Counted from the stretch's first letter, positions 45,407-54,168 are shown. The stretch is DNA of 64,000 bases from Nocardioides sp. Root240 (GCF_001428825.1 NZ_LMIT01000009.1:194364-258363); one strand, 5' to 3'. A program made the numbers and translations. The notes: generated by a model not told the origin, from the sequence alone.

Positions 45407-46768
45407 ATGTCTTCCTTGCGATCCACCACCCGAGCCGTCCGAGGGACGCTCCTGGCCGCAGTGACGGCTCTGGGACTCGCCCTGGTGCTGCTCCCGGCGC
45501 CGGGGGTCCGCCTCGCGGCGACGGACACGTCGGCCCTTCGCTCGGACGTCCCGACCTCCGCCCCGATCCGGATCGTGCAGGCCAACATCAAGTCCCGGAT
45601 GGCCACCGCCGAGACGAAGGCCGACATCGCCCGGGCCTACGCGCAGAAGCCGGACTTCATCACGTTCAACGAGGTCACCTATCGGCCCGACTCCTGGCTG
45701 GTCCGCGACGGCTACGCGATGTGGCGCACGCCCGGCAACTTCACCGGCGAGACCCCGGTGGTCTGGAACACGGCACGCTGGAACATGGTCGCGCAGGGAA
45801 CCTGGCTGATCAGCAACAAGCGGCGGGTGCAGCCGAGCAACGAGTTCGAGCGCGGCATCCGCTACGCGAACTGGGTGTCCCTCCAGAGCAACCTCGGTGA
45901 GCGCATCTCGGTCGTGTCCACGCACTTCGCGCCGCGGTCCGGGTACACCGTCGACCTGATCGAGCCCTCGCTCAAGAGGCTCGGGCAGCTCGTGAAGACC
46001 CTGCGGGCGCACGGGCCGGTGCTCGTCGGCGGCGACCTCAACGTCAACTACAAGTCGCGGACCGACTACCCGCGCAGCCTGATGGCCAGCCTGGACATGG
46101 CGCCCGTCTACGACGTCACGGGCACGGCGCTGTCGACCGGTGACTACCGTGGCTCCACCATCGACTACGTCCTGCTGTCCTCGGTCAGCCAGTTCGCCGT
46201 CGACCGGGCGTGGGTGCAGGAGCTGAACTCCGACCACCGCCTGCTGGGCGCCGACGTCAAGCTGACCGGCACGAGCGCCGCGGCGTTCACGCCGGGGACG
46301 GTCCGCTCCAACCCGACGACCTCGCCGCGGGCGATCGCGTTCCTGGTGATCAAGTCGATCAACCTCGCTCCCGAGGGCGCCGTGGTCCACCTCGCCTCGC
46401 GTCGCCTCGACCTCCCGGGGATCGAGCAGGCCATCATCAAGGCGCGCCAGCGCGGCGTCCACGTGCAGCTGCTGACCTCCGGCCTCCGGATGTCGGCGGT
46501 CGAGAAGCGACTGGTGAAGCTGCTGGGCACCCGGGTCAGGGCGAAGTCGTGGGTCGCCCACCAGCGTGCGTGGTTCGAGAACGGCCTGCCGGCGGCGAGC
46601 TCGATGGTGAGCGCGAGCGGCGGGATCCGCGCACTGCGGATCGACGCCAACCGGGCGCTCACCCGGGAGTCCTATACCCGGGTCACCCGGGCGACGGTCA
46701 CGATCGACAAGCCGAGCTACGACCGGCTCTTCGTCCCGTTCCTCCGGGCCGCGGGCCGCTCGCTCTGA
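45407..46768 (+). CDS. Exported EEP domain fused to a degenerate PLD-like domain
   Basis: A 453-residue exported protein. The signal (GTLLAAVTALGLALVLLPAP) is followed by an EEP domain (~50-290) with QANIKSRM, TFNEVTYRP, VVSTHFAP, LVGGDLNVNY, IDYVLLSS and NSDHRLLG, all catalytic elements present. The last ~150 residues resemble half of a PLD domain (IEQAIIKARQRGVHVQLLTS, then FVPFLRAAGR), but no HxKxxxxD motif remains. It may be a binding module. The ATG is preceded by GGAG. Confidence 0.78.
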   Translation: MSSLRSTTRAVRGTLLAAVTALGLALVLLPAPGVRLAATDTSALRSDVPTSAPIRIVQANIKSRMATAETKADIARAYAQKPDFITFNEVTYRPDSWLVRDGYAMWRTPGNFTGETPVVWNTARWNMVAQGTWLISNKRRVQPSNEFERGIRYANWVSLQSNLGERISVVSTHFAPRSGYTVDLIEPSLKRLGQLVKTLRAHGPVLVGGDLNVNYKSRTDYPRSLMASLDMAPVYDVTGTALSTGDYRGSTIDYVLLSSVSQFAVDRAWVQELNSDHRLLGADVKLTGTSAAAFTPGTVRSNPTTSPRAIAFLVIKSINLAPEGAVVHLASRRLDLPGIEQAIIKARQRGVHVQLLTSGLRMSAVEKRLVKLLGTRVRAKSWVAHQRAWFENGLPAASSMVSASGGIRALRIDANRALTRESYTRVTRATVTIDKPSYDRLFVPFLRAAGRSL

Positions 46769-46813
46769 ACCACTCGGTCTGAACCCCGCCGGTGCGTGGT
46801 CGGCGGGCTGGTC

Positions 46814-46829
46814 GGTGACCTGCCTCACT
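46814..46829. promoter_or_regulatory. CRP/GlxR-like site upstream of the acyl-CoA dehydrogenase gene
   Basis: GGTGA-CCTGCC-TCACT contains the core GTGA-N6-TCAC. It is centred about 70 bases upstream of the start site predicted from TACAGT at 46879, a normal activator position. Confidence 0.4.
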
Positions 46830-46878
46830 CCGGGTGCTCAGCGCCCGAGAGGGCGGCGCCAGCGTGCCTACTCGCCGG

Positions 46879-46884
46879 TACAGT
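46879..46884 (+). promoter_or_regulatory. -10 box of the acyl-CoA dehydrogenase gene
   Basis: TACAGT, 32 bases before ATG 46917, with a ribosome site (AAAGGGA) in between. Confidence 0.45.
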
Positions 46885-46916
46885 TCCACGCGGACCACCA
46901 GCGAAAGGGAACGCAG

Positions 46917-48110
46917 ATGACCCGGCTTTGCCAGACCGAAGGCCTCAGTGAGGACCAGTCCGAGATCCTGAAGGCCGTTCGTGTCTTCGTGGACGAGCAG
47001 ATCATTCCGGTCGCGCAGGAGCTCGAGCACGCTGACGAGTACCCGCAGGACATCATCGACGGGCTCAAGGAGCTCGGGGTGTTCGGCCTGACCATCCCCG
47101 AGGAGTTCGGCGGCCTCGGTGAGTCGCTGCTGACCTACGCCCTGGTGGTCGAGGAGATCGCCCGCGGCTGGATGAGCGTCTCGGGTGTCATCAACACCCA
47201 CTTCATCGTCGCCTACCTGTTGATGCAGCACGGCACGGAGGAGCAGAAGGCCAAGTACCTGCCCCGGATGGCGACCGGCGAGGTCCGGGGCGCGTTCTCG
47301 ATGTCCGAGCCCGGCCTGGGCTCCGACGTCTCCGCGGTGTCGACGAAGGCGACCAAGCAGGACGACGGCTCGTACTCGATCACGGGTCAGAAGATGTGGC
47401 TGACCAACGGCGCGACCTCGACCCTGGTCGCGCTGCTGACCAAGACCGATGAGGGTGCGGAGTCGGTCTACAAGAACATGACCACCTTCCTCGTCGAGAA
47501 GGAGGCCGGGTTCGGGGAGACCGCCCAGGGCGTCACCGTGCCCGGCAAGATCGACAAGATGGGCTACAAGGGTGTCGAGACGACCGAGCTCATCCTCGAG
47601 GGCCACCAGATCGCCGCGGACCAGATCCTGGGTGGTGAGCCCGGCAAGGGCTTCTTCCAGATGATGGACGGCGTCGAGGTCGGCCGGGTCAACGTGGCTG
47701 CCCGTGCGTGCGGCCTGGCGTGGCGTGGTTTCGAGCTCGGTGTGGCCTACGCCCAGCAGCGCAAGACGTTCGGCAAGGTCATCGCGGAGCACCAGGCGGT
47801 GCTGTTCCGGATCGCGGAGATGGCGACCAAGGTCGAGGTCGCGCACACCATGATGGTGCGCGCCGCCCGGTTGAAGGACACCGGTGCGCGGATGGACGTC
47901 GAGGCCGGCATGGCCAAGATGGTCGCCTCGGAGTACGCCAACGAGGTCGTCGAGGACTCCTTCCGGATCCACGGCGGCTACGGCTACTCCAAGGAGTACG
48001 AGATCGAGCGCCTGATGCGCGAGGTCAAGTTCATGCTCATCGGCGAGGGCACCTCCGACATCCAGAAGATGATCATCGGCCGGTCCCTGCTCAAGGACTA
48101 CAAGCTCTGA
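46917..48110 (+). CDS. Acyl-CoA dehydrogenase
   Basis: A 397-residue flavoenzyme that introduces the alpha-beta double bond into acyl-CoA. Family signatures are FSMSEPGLGSDVSAVST, GQKMWLTNGATSTLV and FRIHGGYGYSKEYEIERLMR. The catalytic base is the Glu in LIGEGTSDIQK (about residue 376). The electron acceptor would be ETF. A good ribosome site AAAGGGA precedes the ATG. A CRP-like site and -10 element lie upstream. A strong terminator follows. Confidence 0.93.
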   Translation: MTRLCQTEGLSEDQSEILKAVRVFVDEQIIPVAQELEHADEYPQDIIDGLKELGVFGLTIPEEFGGLGESLLTYALVVEEIARGWMSVSGVINTHFIVAYLLMQHGTEEQKAKYLPRMATGEVRGAFSMSEPGLGSDVSAVSTKATKQDDGSYSITGQKMWLTNGATSTLVALLTKTDEGAESVYKNMTTFLVEKEAGFGETAQGVTVPGKIDKMGYKGVETTELILEGHQIAADQILGGEPGKGFFQMMDGVEVGRVNVAARACGLAWRGFELGVAYAQQRKTFGKVIAEHQAVLFRIAEMATKVEVAHTMMVRAARLKDTGARMDVEAGMAKMVASEYANEVVEDSFRIHGGYGYSKEYEIERLMREVKFMLIGEGTSDIQKMIIGRSLLKDYKL

Positions 48111-48127
48111 CGACCCCTGTCGTCCCG

Positions 48128-48163
48128 ACGATCCGGCGGTTCCCTCGGGAACCGCCGGATCGT
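48128..48163. terminator. Strong bidirectional terminator
   Basis: A perfect 17-bp stem ACGATCCGGCGGTTCCC/GGGAACCGCCGGATCGT with a TC centre lies between the convergent acyl-CoA dehydrogenase and membrane protein genes. Confidence 0.8.
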
Positions 48164-50362
48164 TCAATTCAGGGGGTCGGCGGTCTGCGGCTGCGGGGCG
48201 GCGGCCCGGCGCCGCCGGCGCACGACGACGTCCGCGGCACCCAGCAGCAGGGCGCCCAGGACACCGACGCCGACGCCGAGCGTGGAGATCGCGCGTCCGG
48301 GCCGGTCGTAGGTGACCTCGACGGTGCCGTCGGCGCCGCGCGGCACGGCCACGGTCAGCAGCCCGGCGTCGTCACGACCGACCTCGAGCTCCTTGCCGTC
48401 GAGCGTGGCCGAGTAGCCGGGCCACGCGAGGCGGGCGAAGGTCAGCTCCCCACCCTCGGCCGCCTTCAGGCGCACGGTCTCGGACAGGCCGTCGCGCTGT
48501 GCAGAGGCGACGTCGACGCCGGGGGTGGCCCAGCTCAGCTCGCTGTCGGGCCAGGGGAGCGGGGCGTCGCGCACCAGCACGATGCGCTTGCCGTCCTCGC
48601 GCTGGGTCCACCCGGGGCCGCGCAGCACGCCGATGGCCTGCTTGGGCTGCACGACCATGGTCTGCAGCTTCAGAAGATCCGCGAGCGGGGGACCGCCGGC
48701 GGTGACCGGCTCCCAGACGCGCTGGTAGCCGCACGGGCGCGTGAAGCCCTCGTAGTGCAGGCACAGCGTCTTCTCGAAGGGCACGAAGCCCATGCCGGTG
48801 TAGTTGTTGACGGCGTCGACGCCGGCGACGCGGTACATGCTGCCGGGGAGGAAGTTGTCCCAGGCGGCGCGCAGCTTGCGGTCGTTGCCGGTGCGCTGGG
48901 CCTTCTCCTGCAGCGGGCGCAGGTCGGCGAACTGCATGACCCGGCCGTCGAGGTCGCCGAAGCGCTCCTGCAGGGCCGAGACGTCCGTGGGCACGTGGTA
49001 GAGCCGCGCGCCGTTGTTCTCCTCGTAGACCCGGGCCTGCAGGCCCAGGGTGAGGGCGGTGCCGCCGATCAGCACGGCGGCGACCAGCGCCGTCGACGTG
49101 GTGGAGCGGCGGTGCACGACCACGAGGGCCGCGCTCAGGGCCGCGAGGAGGCCGATCCCAGCAACCGAGGCCACCACGCGGGTCGGGTGCTCCGCCCAGG
49201 TCTGGAAGGCCAGCGCCGCGACGATCGCACCGGTGCCGATCGACCGGGCCCGCCAGCGATCACGCGCCAGGCCCTTGCTGAGCACGACCGCGAGGGCGAC
49301 GCCGAGAGCGAGGTAGGAGTACTCGATCAGCCGCAGCGGCCAACGGAACAGCCACAGGTTCGACGGGCCGAGGGTCGCGGCGAGGTAGACCAGCCCGATC
49401 ACCCCGATACCGGTGAGCTCGCGGGACCGCTCGCGCAGCACGCGGTACTGCAACCAGGGGAGCAGGGGCAGCACGAACCAGCAGAAGTAGGCGACGGGCA
49501 CCTGGGTCGGGCCGGTGATCGAGATGATCGACGGCACGAACGTCGGGCTGCTCATGCCGAGCAGGTCGCCGAGCTCGGGGCGCAGCTTGCCGTTGTTGCC
49601 GAACATCGGGCCGTCGGCGCGGGCAGCGAGCTCGGAGGCGCGCACCAGCGGCAGGTAGACCAGCGGGAGCAGGGCGGCGACGCAGCCGCCGGTCAGCACC
49701 AGGCGGCGCACGCCGGGGAGGTTGCGCGTGACCAGGCCCTCGACGACCAGGCCGCCGCCGACGATGACCACGGCCAGCGTGCCGTAGGGATTGCCCTGGG
49801 TGATGGCGAGTGCGCCGACGACGAACGCCCACCAGGGGTTCATCGCCCCGCGCAGGGTACGGCGGAAGGCCCACCACACCCAGGGGGCGTAGGCGAACGC
49901 AGCGAGCCCCGCCGGCCAGGAGCCGGCGTCCCACCACAGCGTGAAGCCGGAGAACGGCAGCGCCGTCGCGACGGCAGCGGCCGCCCACGGCGCGGCGTCG
50001 TACTCGCGGGCGACGAGGTAGGCGCCGAGCGCGATCATCACCATGATCGCGACCTTCACGAGCACGACCGAGACCAGCAGGCTGCCGAAGCCGGAGACGA
50101 CCAGCCAGATCAGCATGTTGACCGGGTTCCAGATGCCGAACAGGGCCTCGGCCGGGTAGTTGCCTCCGGCGAAGGCGTTGGGGTCCATCCCGATCGGGAG
50201 GCCGCTGTCGCGGACCGTGGTGCCGAAGTACCACCAGGTCGGCGCGAACTGGGCCGCCGAGTCACCGCGCAGGTAGACGTCGCGGCTCCCGAGCAGGGGG
50301 ATCAGGCCGCAGAGCGTCGTGACGATGACAACGGCCGACGGCCAGGCAAGGCGCTTGATCAC
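48164..50362 (-). CDS. Large multi-pass membrane protein, YfhO-like, candidate GT-C glycosyltransferase
   Basis: A 732-residue protein with 12 or more hydrophobic segments in the first ~450 residues, an outside domain (~470-690) and a final helix before a basic tail. An Asp-containing first loop (RDVYLRGDSAAQFAPTWWYF) follows TM1, as in lipid-dependent GT-C enzymes and YfhO-like proteins. The late beta region (WPGYSATLDGKELEVG) fits the YfhO pattern. Its GTG overlaps the stop of the GT2 gene, which would make the polyprenyl-phosphate sugar donor for it. The donor and acceptor are unknown. Confidence 0.68.
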   Translation of the reverse strand: MIKRLAWPSAVVIVTTLCGLIPLLGSRDVYLRGDSAAQFAPTWWYFGTTVRDSGLPIGMDPNAFAGGNYPAEALFGIWNPVNMLIWLVVSGFGSLLVSVVLVKVAIMVMIALGAYLVAREYDAAPWAAAAVATALPFSGFTLWWDAGSWPAGLAAFAYAPWVWWAFRRTLRGAMNPWWAFVVGALAITQGNPYGTLAVVIVGGGLVVEGLVTRNLPGVRRLVLTGGCVAALLPLVYLPLVRASELAARADGPMFGNNGKLRPELGDLLGMSSPTFVPSIISITGPTQVPVAYFCWFVLPLLPWLQYRVLRERSRELTGIGVIGLVYLAATLGPSNLWLFRWPLRLIEYSYLALGVALAVVLSKGLARDRWRARSIGTGAIVAALAFQTWAEHPTRVVASVAGIGLLAALSAALVVVHRRSTTSTALVAAVLIGGTALTLGLQARVYEENNGARLYHVPTDVSALQERFGDLDGRVMQFADLRPLQEKAQRTGNDRKLRAAWDNFLPGSMYRVAGVDAVNNYTGMGFVPFEKTLCLHYEGFTRPCGYQRVWEPVTAGGPPLADLLKLQTMVVQPKQAIGVLRGPGWTQREDGKRIVLVRDAPLPWPDSELSWATPGVDVASAQRDGLSETVRLKAAEGGELTFARLAWPGYSATLDGKELEVGRDDAGLLTVAVPRGADGTVEVTYDRPGRAISTLGVGVGVLGALLLGAADVVVRRRRRAAAPQPQTADPLN

Positions 50363-51387
50363 GCGCGATCCTCGTTCGCTGGGGGAGTGATGAACTGCTC
50401 GTGCTCCTGGCCGAGCAGCACGGCGACCGGCGTCAGGTCCGGGCCCTCGCTGCTCTCCTTGAGGAGGAAGTGGGGACGGTTCTTGGTCTCCAGGTAGATC
50501 CGGCCGAGGTACTCGCCGATCACGCCCAGCAGGATCATCTGCACGCCGCCGAAGCCGACGACCGTGCAGATCGTGGTGACGTACCCGGGCGCCTGGTTGC
50601 CGTTGATGATCGCGTCGCCGAGCACCCAGAGGGCGTAGAGGAAGGCCACCAGCGAGATGAACGCCCCGAAGTAGATCGCGAGCCGCAGCGGCCGGGAGTT
50701 GAAGGACACCACGCCGTCGATGCCGTAGTTGACCAGGCTGCGCATGCTCCACTTGGTCTCGCCGCCGGCGCGGGCGACGTTCTCGTAGTCGACCACGGCG
50801 GTGTCGAAGCCGATCCAGGAGAACAGGCCCTTGGAGAAGCGGTTGTACTCGCCGACCGCGAGCAGTGCGCGCACCGCACGTCGGCTGAGCACGCGGAAGT
50901 CGCCGGCGCCGTCCTCGAGCGTGACGTCGATGAGCCGGTTGAAGATGCGGTAGTAGGCCTTGGAGAACATCGTGCGCACCGGCTTGTCCCCGGTGCGGGT
51001 ACGACGAGCGATCACCTGGTCCTTGCCGTCGGCCAGGAGCGGGAGCATCTGGGCCAGCAGCTCCGGCGGGTGCTGGAGGTCGGCGTCGAGGATCGCGACG
51101 GCATCGCCACGGGCCTGGCTCAGCCCGGCGAGCATCGCCGACTCCTTGCCGAAGTTGCGGCTCAGCGCGAGGTAGCGGAACCGGGGGTCGTCGGCGTTGA
51201 TCTCACGCAGTCGCTCGAGCGTCCGGTCGCGGCTGCCGTCGTCGACGAGCAGCACCTCGAAGGAGGTCGCCACGCGGGGCAGCACGTCCTTGAGGACCGT
51301 CACCAGCGAGTCGACCACGGCCTCCTCGTTGTAGCAGGGGACGACCACGGAGAGCATCACAGAAGAACTTTTGGTCGAATCCCGCAC
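50359..51387 (-). CDS. Family 2 glycosyltransferase, polyprenyl-phosphate type
   Basis: About 342 residues. The GT-A domain shows LSVVVPCYNEE, LLVDDGSRDRT and AILDADLQHPPE (the DxD-type metal site); the core ends near residue 235. Two C-terminal membrane helices follow (AIYFGAFISLVAFLYALWVL and FGGVQMILLGVIGEYLGRIY). This is the DPM1/GtrB/ArnC architecture, which loads a sugar on polyprenyl phosphate. The start is uncertain: GTG 51387 suits a leaderless promoter (TAAGGT seven bases before), GTG 51396 is in frame, and ATG 51357 begins at the first conserved residue. Confidence 0.87.
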   Translation of the reverse strand: MRDSTKSSSVMLSVVVPCYNEEAVVDSLVTVLKDVLPRVATSFEVLLVDDGSRDRTLERLREINADDPRFRYLALSRNFGKESAMLAGLSQARGDAVAILDADLQHPPELLAQMLPLLADGKDQVIARRTRTGDKPVRTMFSKAYYRIFNRLIDVTLEDGAGDFRVLSRRAVRALLAVGEYNRFSKGLFSWIGFDTAVVDYENVARAGGETKWSMRSLVNYGIDGVVSFNSRPLRLAIYFGAFISLVAFLYALWVLGDAIINGNQAPGYVTTICTVVGFGGVQMILLGVIGEYLGRIYLETKNRPHFLLKESSEGPDLTPVAVLLGQEHEQFITPPANEDRA

Positions 51388-51394
51388 GGCCCGC

Positions 51395-51400
51395 ACCTTA
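51395..51400 (-). promoter_or_regulatory. Possible leaderless -10 box of the GT2 gene
   Basis: TAAGGT on the minus strand, seven bases before GTG 51387. Confidence 0.35.
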
Positions 51401-51410
51401 TCGGGTATTC

Positions 51411-52619
51411 ATGGGCGCCATGAGTCGTCGCACCCCGACGCGGCTGCGTGCCGCGTTCACCCGCTCCCTTCGCGACGACGACCCCCGGCCGCGGGTGGTC
51501 TTCCTGGTGATGGGCATCCATGGACGCAGTGGTGTCTCCCGGGCGGTGCTCAACATCGCCGGAGCGCTCGTGTCGACCCACCGGGTCGAGATCATCAGTG
51601 TCTACGGCGGTGGCTCCCACGCGTTCGCGGTCGACCGGCGGATCCGCGTCGACAGCCTGATCCCCGTGGCCTTCCGGCGCCGGGACGCCCTCCCGCGCAA
51701 GCAGCGCGCCCTCGCGTTCCAGCCGAGCGCGGTGGTGAAGGACAAGTACCTCAACGCGCTGACCGACGCCGCGCTCACGACGGCACTCGGCCGGCTGCGG
51801 CCGGGCGACGTCCTGGTGTCGACGCGTCCGGTGCTGCACGTGGTGGGGGTCGAGCTGACCGACCCCGGCGTGGTCCGGATCGGCTGGGACCACTTCAACT
51901 ACCCCGCGCGTCAGAAGCCCGGCCAGGGCAGCCGGAAGATCGCGCGGGCGATGCCCGGCCTCGCGGCGTTCGTGGTCCTCACCGAGGCCGACCAGCGCGA
52001 CTACCGGGGTGACTTCGCGGGCGCGCGGATCGACGTGATCCGCAACGCGATCCCGTGGCGCGGGCCGGCCGAGCGGCCGGTGCGGGACAGCAACACGGTC
52101 GTCGCCGCCGGCCGGCTGGCGCCGGTCAAGGGCTTCGACCGGCTGATCGCCGCCTGGGCGAGCATCGCCGACGAGTTCCCGGACTGGCGGTGCCGCATCC
52201 TCGGCCAGGGGCAGCTCGAGGACGAGCTCCAGAGGCACATCGACGCCTCCGGCTCGACCACGGTGAGCCTCGCCGGCAACTCCGACGACATGCCGGGCGA
52301 GCTGGGGAGGGCCGAGGTCTTCGCCATGTCGTCGCACCACGAGGGCCTGCCGATGACCATCATCGAGGCGCTGAGCCAGGGCACCCCGGTGGTCACCTTC
52401 GACTGCCCCCGTGGGCCGGGCGAGCTGGTCGACGAGGGCAACGGGCGCCTGGTCCCGGACGGTGACGTACCGGCTCTCGCCGCGGCGTTGCGCGAGCTGA
52501 TGAGCAGCAAGGAGCTGCGCGACCGGCTGGGGGAGCAGGCGCTGCGCGACTCGCGTCAATACGACATCGATCACGTCGCCGACGTCTGGCGGAAACTGAT
52601 CGCCGACCTGACAGAATGA
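51411..52619 (+). CDS. Family 4 glycosyltransferase
   Basis: A 402-residue GT-B enzyme. The N-terminal domain opens with VVFLVMGIHGRSGVSRAVLN. The nucleotide-sugar-binding C-terminal domain has VAAGRLAPVKGFDRLIAAWA, LGQGQLEDEL, AEVFAMSSHHEGLPMTIIEA and GTPVVTFDCPRGPGELVDEG (the E-x7-E donor motif). It is divergent from the GT2/membrane pair and likely acts in the same surface glycan pathway. ATG 51411 or 51420 could be used. Confidence 0.87.
   Translation: MGAMSRRTPTRLRAAFTRSLRDDDPRPRVVFLVMGIHGRSGVSRAVLNIAGALVSTHRVEIISVYGGGSHAFAVDRRIRVDSLIPVAFRRRDALPRKQRALAFQPSAVVKDKYLNALTDAALTTALGRLRPGDVLVSTRPVLHVVGVELTDPGVVRIGWDHFNYPARQKPGQGSRKIARAMPGLAAFVVLTEADQRDYRGDFAGARIDVIRNAIPWRGPAERPVRDSNTVVAAGRLAPVKGFDRLIAAWASIADEFPDWRCRILGQGQLEDELQRHIDASGSTTVSLAGNSDDMPGELGRAEVFAMSSHHEGLPMTIIEALSQGTPVVTFDCPRGPGELVDEGNGRLVPDGDVPALAAALRELMSSKELRDRLGEQALRDSRQYDIDHVADVWRKLIADLTE
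52612..52617 (+). promoter_or_regulatory. Possible leaderless -10 box of the MaoC gene
   Basis: CAGAAT overlaps the GT4 stop, eight bases before GTG 52626. Confidence 0.3.
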
Positions 52620-52625
52620 CCCCTC

Positions 52626-53675
52626 GTGACCAAGACGAACGCGGGCAACTTCTTCGAGGACTTCACCGTCGGCCAGCGGATCGTCCACGCGACGCCGCGC
52701 ACCGTCACCGAGGGTGACCGAGCGGTCTACGGCTCGCTGTACCCGACCCGGTTCGCCGTGCCGTCGTCAGCGTCCTTCGCCGCGTCCGTCGGCCTCACGG
52801 AACCCGATGGGACGGGGCACCCGGTCGAGGAGCTGATCGCCTTCCACATCGCGTTCGGCAAGACCGTGCCCGACGTCTCGCTGAACGCCGTCGCCAACCT
52901 CGGGTACGCCGAGTGCCGGTTCCACCAGCCCGTCGTGCCCGGCGACACCCTTGCGACCACCTCCGAGGTGATCGGCCTCAAGCAGAACTCCAACGGCAAG
53001 AGCGGCGTCGTCTACGTCCGCTCCACCGCGACCAACCAGCGCGGCGAGGTCGCGCTGGAGTGGGCCCGCTGGGTGATGGTCCACAAGCGGGACGCCGACG
53101 CGGCGGCACCCGAGGCCGTCGTACCGGACCTGGCGGCGGTGGTGGACCCGTCCGACCTGGTCCTGCCCGCCGGGCTCGACTTCACGGCGTACGACTTCGC
53201 CGCGGCCGGCGAGGCGCACCGCTTCGACGACTACGAGGTCGGCGAGAAGATCGACCACGTCGACGGGGTCACGCTGACCGCGTCCGAGCACCAGCAGGCC
53301 ACCCGCCTGTGGCAGAACACCGCCAAGGTGCACTTCAACGTCGAGGCCCGCCCCGACGGCCGCAACCTGGTCTACGGCGGCCACATCATCTCGATGGCCC
53401 GCGCCCTGTCCTTCAACGGCCTCGCCAACGCTCAGCTGGTCGCCGCCATCAACGCCGGCGCCCACACGGCCCCGGCGTTCGCGGGCGACACGGTCTACGC
53501 CTGGTCCGAGGTCCTCGACAAGGCCGAGACGGCCGCACCCGGTGTCGGTGCGCTGCGGCTGCGCCTGGTTGCGACCAAGGGCCGCGACGCGTCGATGACG
53601 CTGCGAGGCGACGACGGGAAGTACGCGCCGGGCGTGCTGCTCGACCTCGACTACTGGGCGCTCATCCCGCGCTGA
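52626..53675 (+). CDS. Double MaoC hydratase, probable mesaconyl-CoA hydratase
   Basis: A 349-residue protein of two hotdog/MaoC units. The N-terminus (NFFEDFTVGQRIVHATPRTV), LNAVANLGYAECRFHQPVVP and VGEKIDHVDGVTLTASEHQQ closely recall mesaconyl-CoA hydratase of the ethylmalonyl-CoA pathway in Methylobacterium and Rhodobacter. That enzyme hydrates mesaconyl-C1-CoA to beta-methylmalyl-CoA during acetyl-CoA assimilation. No other ethylmalonyl-CoA pathway gene (Ccr, Mcd, Ecm) is in the window. A general 3-hydroxyacyl-CoA dehydratase is the alternative. The last 14 bases overlap the opposing DUF6174-like gene. Confidence 0.75.
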   Translation: MTKTNAGNFFEDFTVGQRIVHATPRTVTEGDRAVYGSLYPTRFAVPSSASFAASVGLTEPDGTGHPVEELIAFHIAFGKTVPDVSLNAVANLGYAECRFHQPVVPGDTLATTSEVIGLKQNSNGKSGVVYVRSTATNQRGEVALEWARWVMVHKRDADAAAPEAVVPDLAAVVDPSDLVLPAGLDFTAYDFAAAGEAHRFDDYEVGEKIDHVDGVTLTASEHQQATRLWQNTAKVHFNVEARPDGRNLVYGGHIISMARALSFNGLANAQLVAAINAGAHTAPAFAGDTVYAWSEVLDKAETAAPGVGALRLRLVATKGRDASMTLRGDDGKYAPGVLLDLDYWALIPR

Positions 53676-54168
53676 CGCGCACGTCCCTGATCACGTAGGT
53701 CACCTCGTCGTCGACCGCGTTCTCGATCTGGTCGATCGCGACGCGGCTCGGGTGGTCCTGGCCGTCGGGCCAGGTCACGTCGGCCTTGGCGACGCTCGGG
53801 TCGTTGGCCTTGGCGATCACGTCGTTGATCGTCAGGCGCAGGAACTCGGGGGCCGGCCTGCCCTTGCCGGGGTTGCGGAGGCCGGTCGCCGAGACGACCT
53901 CACCGTCGGCGACGGTCACCTCGACCGGACCGGTCATCGGGCAGAAGCACATCACCTCGAGGCGGTAGGTGTAGTCAGCCGGCGCGAAGGTCGGCCACGT
54001 GGGCGCGCCGTCGTCGGTCACGGTCGGCGACGGGTCGGTGCCGGTCGGGTCGCTGGCCGTGGCGTCGTCCTCGTGGCTGCAGGCGGACAGGCCGAGGGCG
54101 AGCACGGCGGTGAGCGCCGGGGCGAGGAGCGTGCGGACGACGGGGCGCGGGATTGACATGGGCCTCAT
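53662..54168 (-). CDS. DUF6174-like lipoprotein
   Basis: A 168-residue lipoprotein with signal LLAPALTAVLALGLSACSHE (lipobox Cys about 30). It has an acidic/Thr linker and a ~100-residue domain opening YTYRLEVMCFCPMTGPVEVT. This is the Cys-x-Cys plus strand pattern I associate with DUF6174. The function is unknown. ATG 54168 and 54159 are both possible. Convergent overlap with the MaoC gene. Confidence 0.65.
   Translation of the reverse strand: MRPMSIPRPVVRTLLAPALTAVLALGLSACSHEDDATASDPTGTDPSPTVTDDGAPTWPTFAPADYTYRLEVMCFCPMTGPVEVTVADGEVVSATGLRNPGKGRPAPEFLRLTINDVIAKANDPSVAKADVTWPDGQDHPSRVAIDQIENAVDDEVTYVIRDVRVSAG

Noticed and set aside
46698..48167. A 489-codon frame antisense to the acyl-CoA dehydrogenase
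   Set aside because: It mirrors the dehydrogenase codons (Leu/Val/Asp/Gly/His-rich), has no recognisable domain and crosses the strong terminator.
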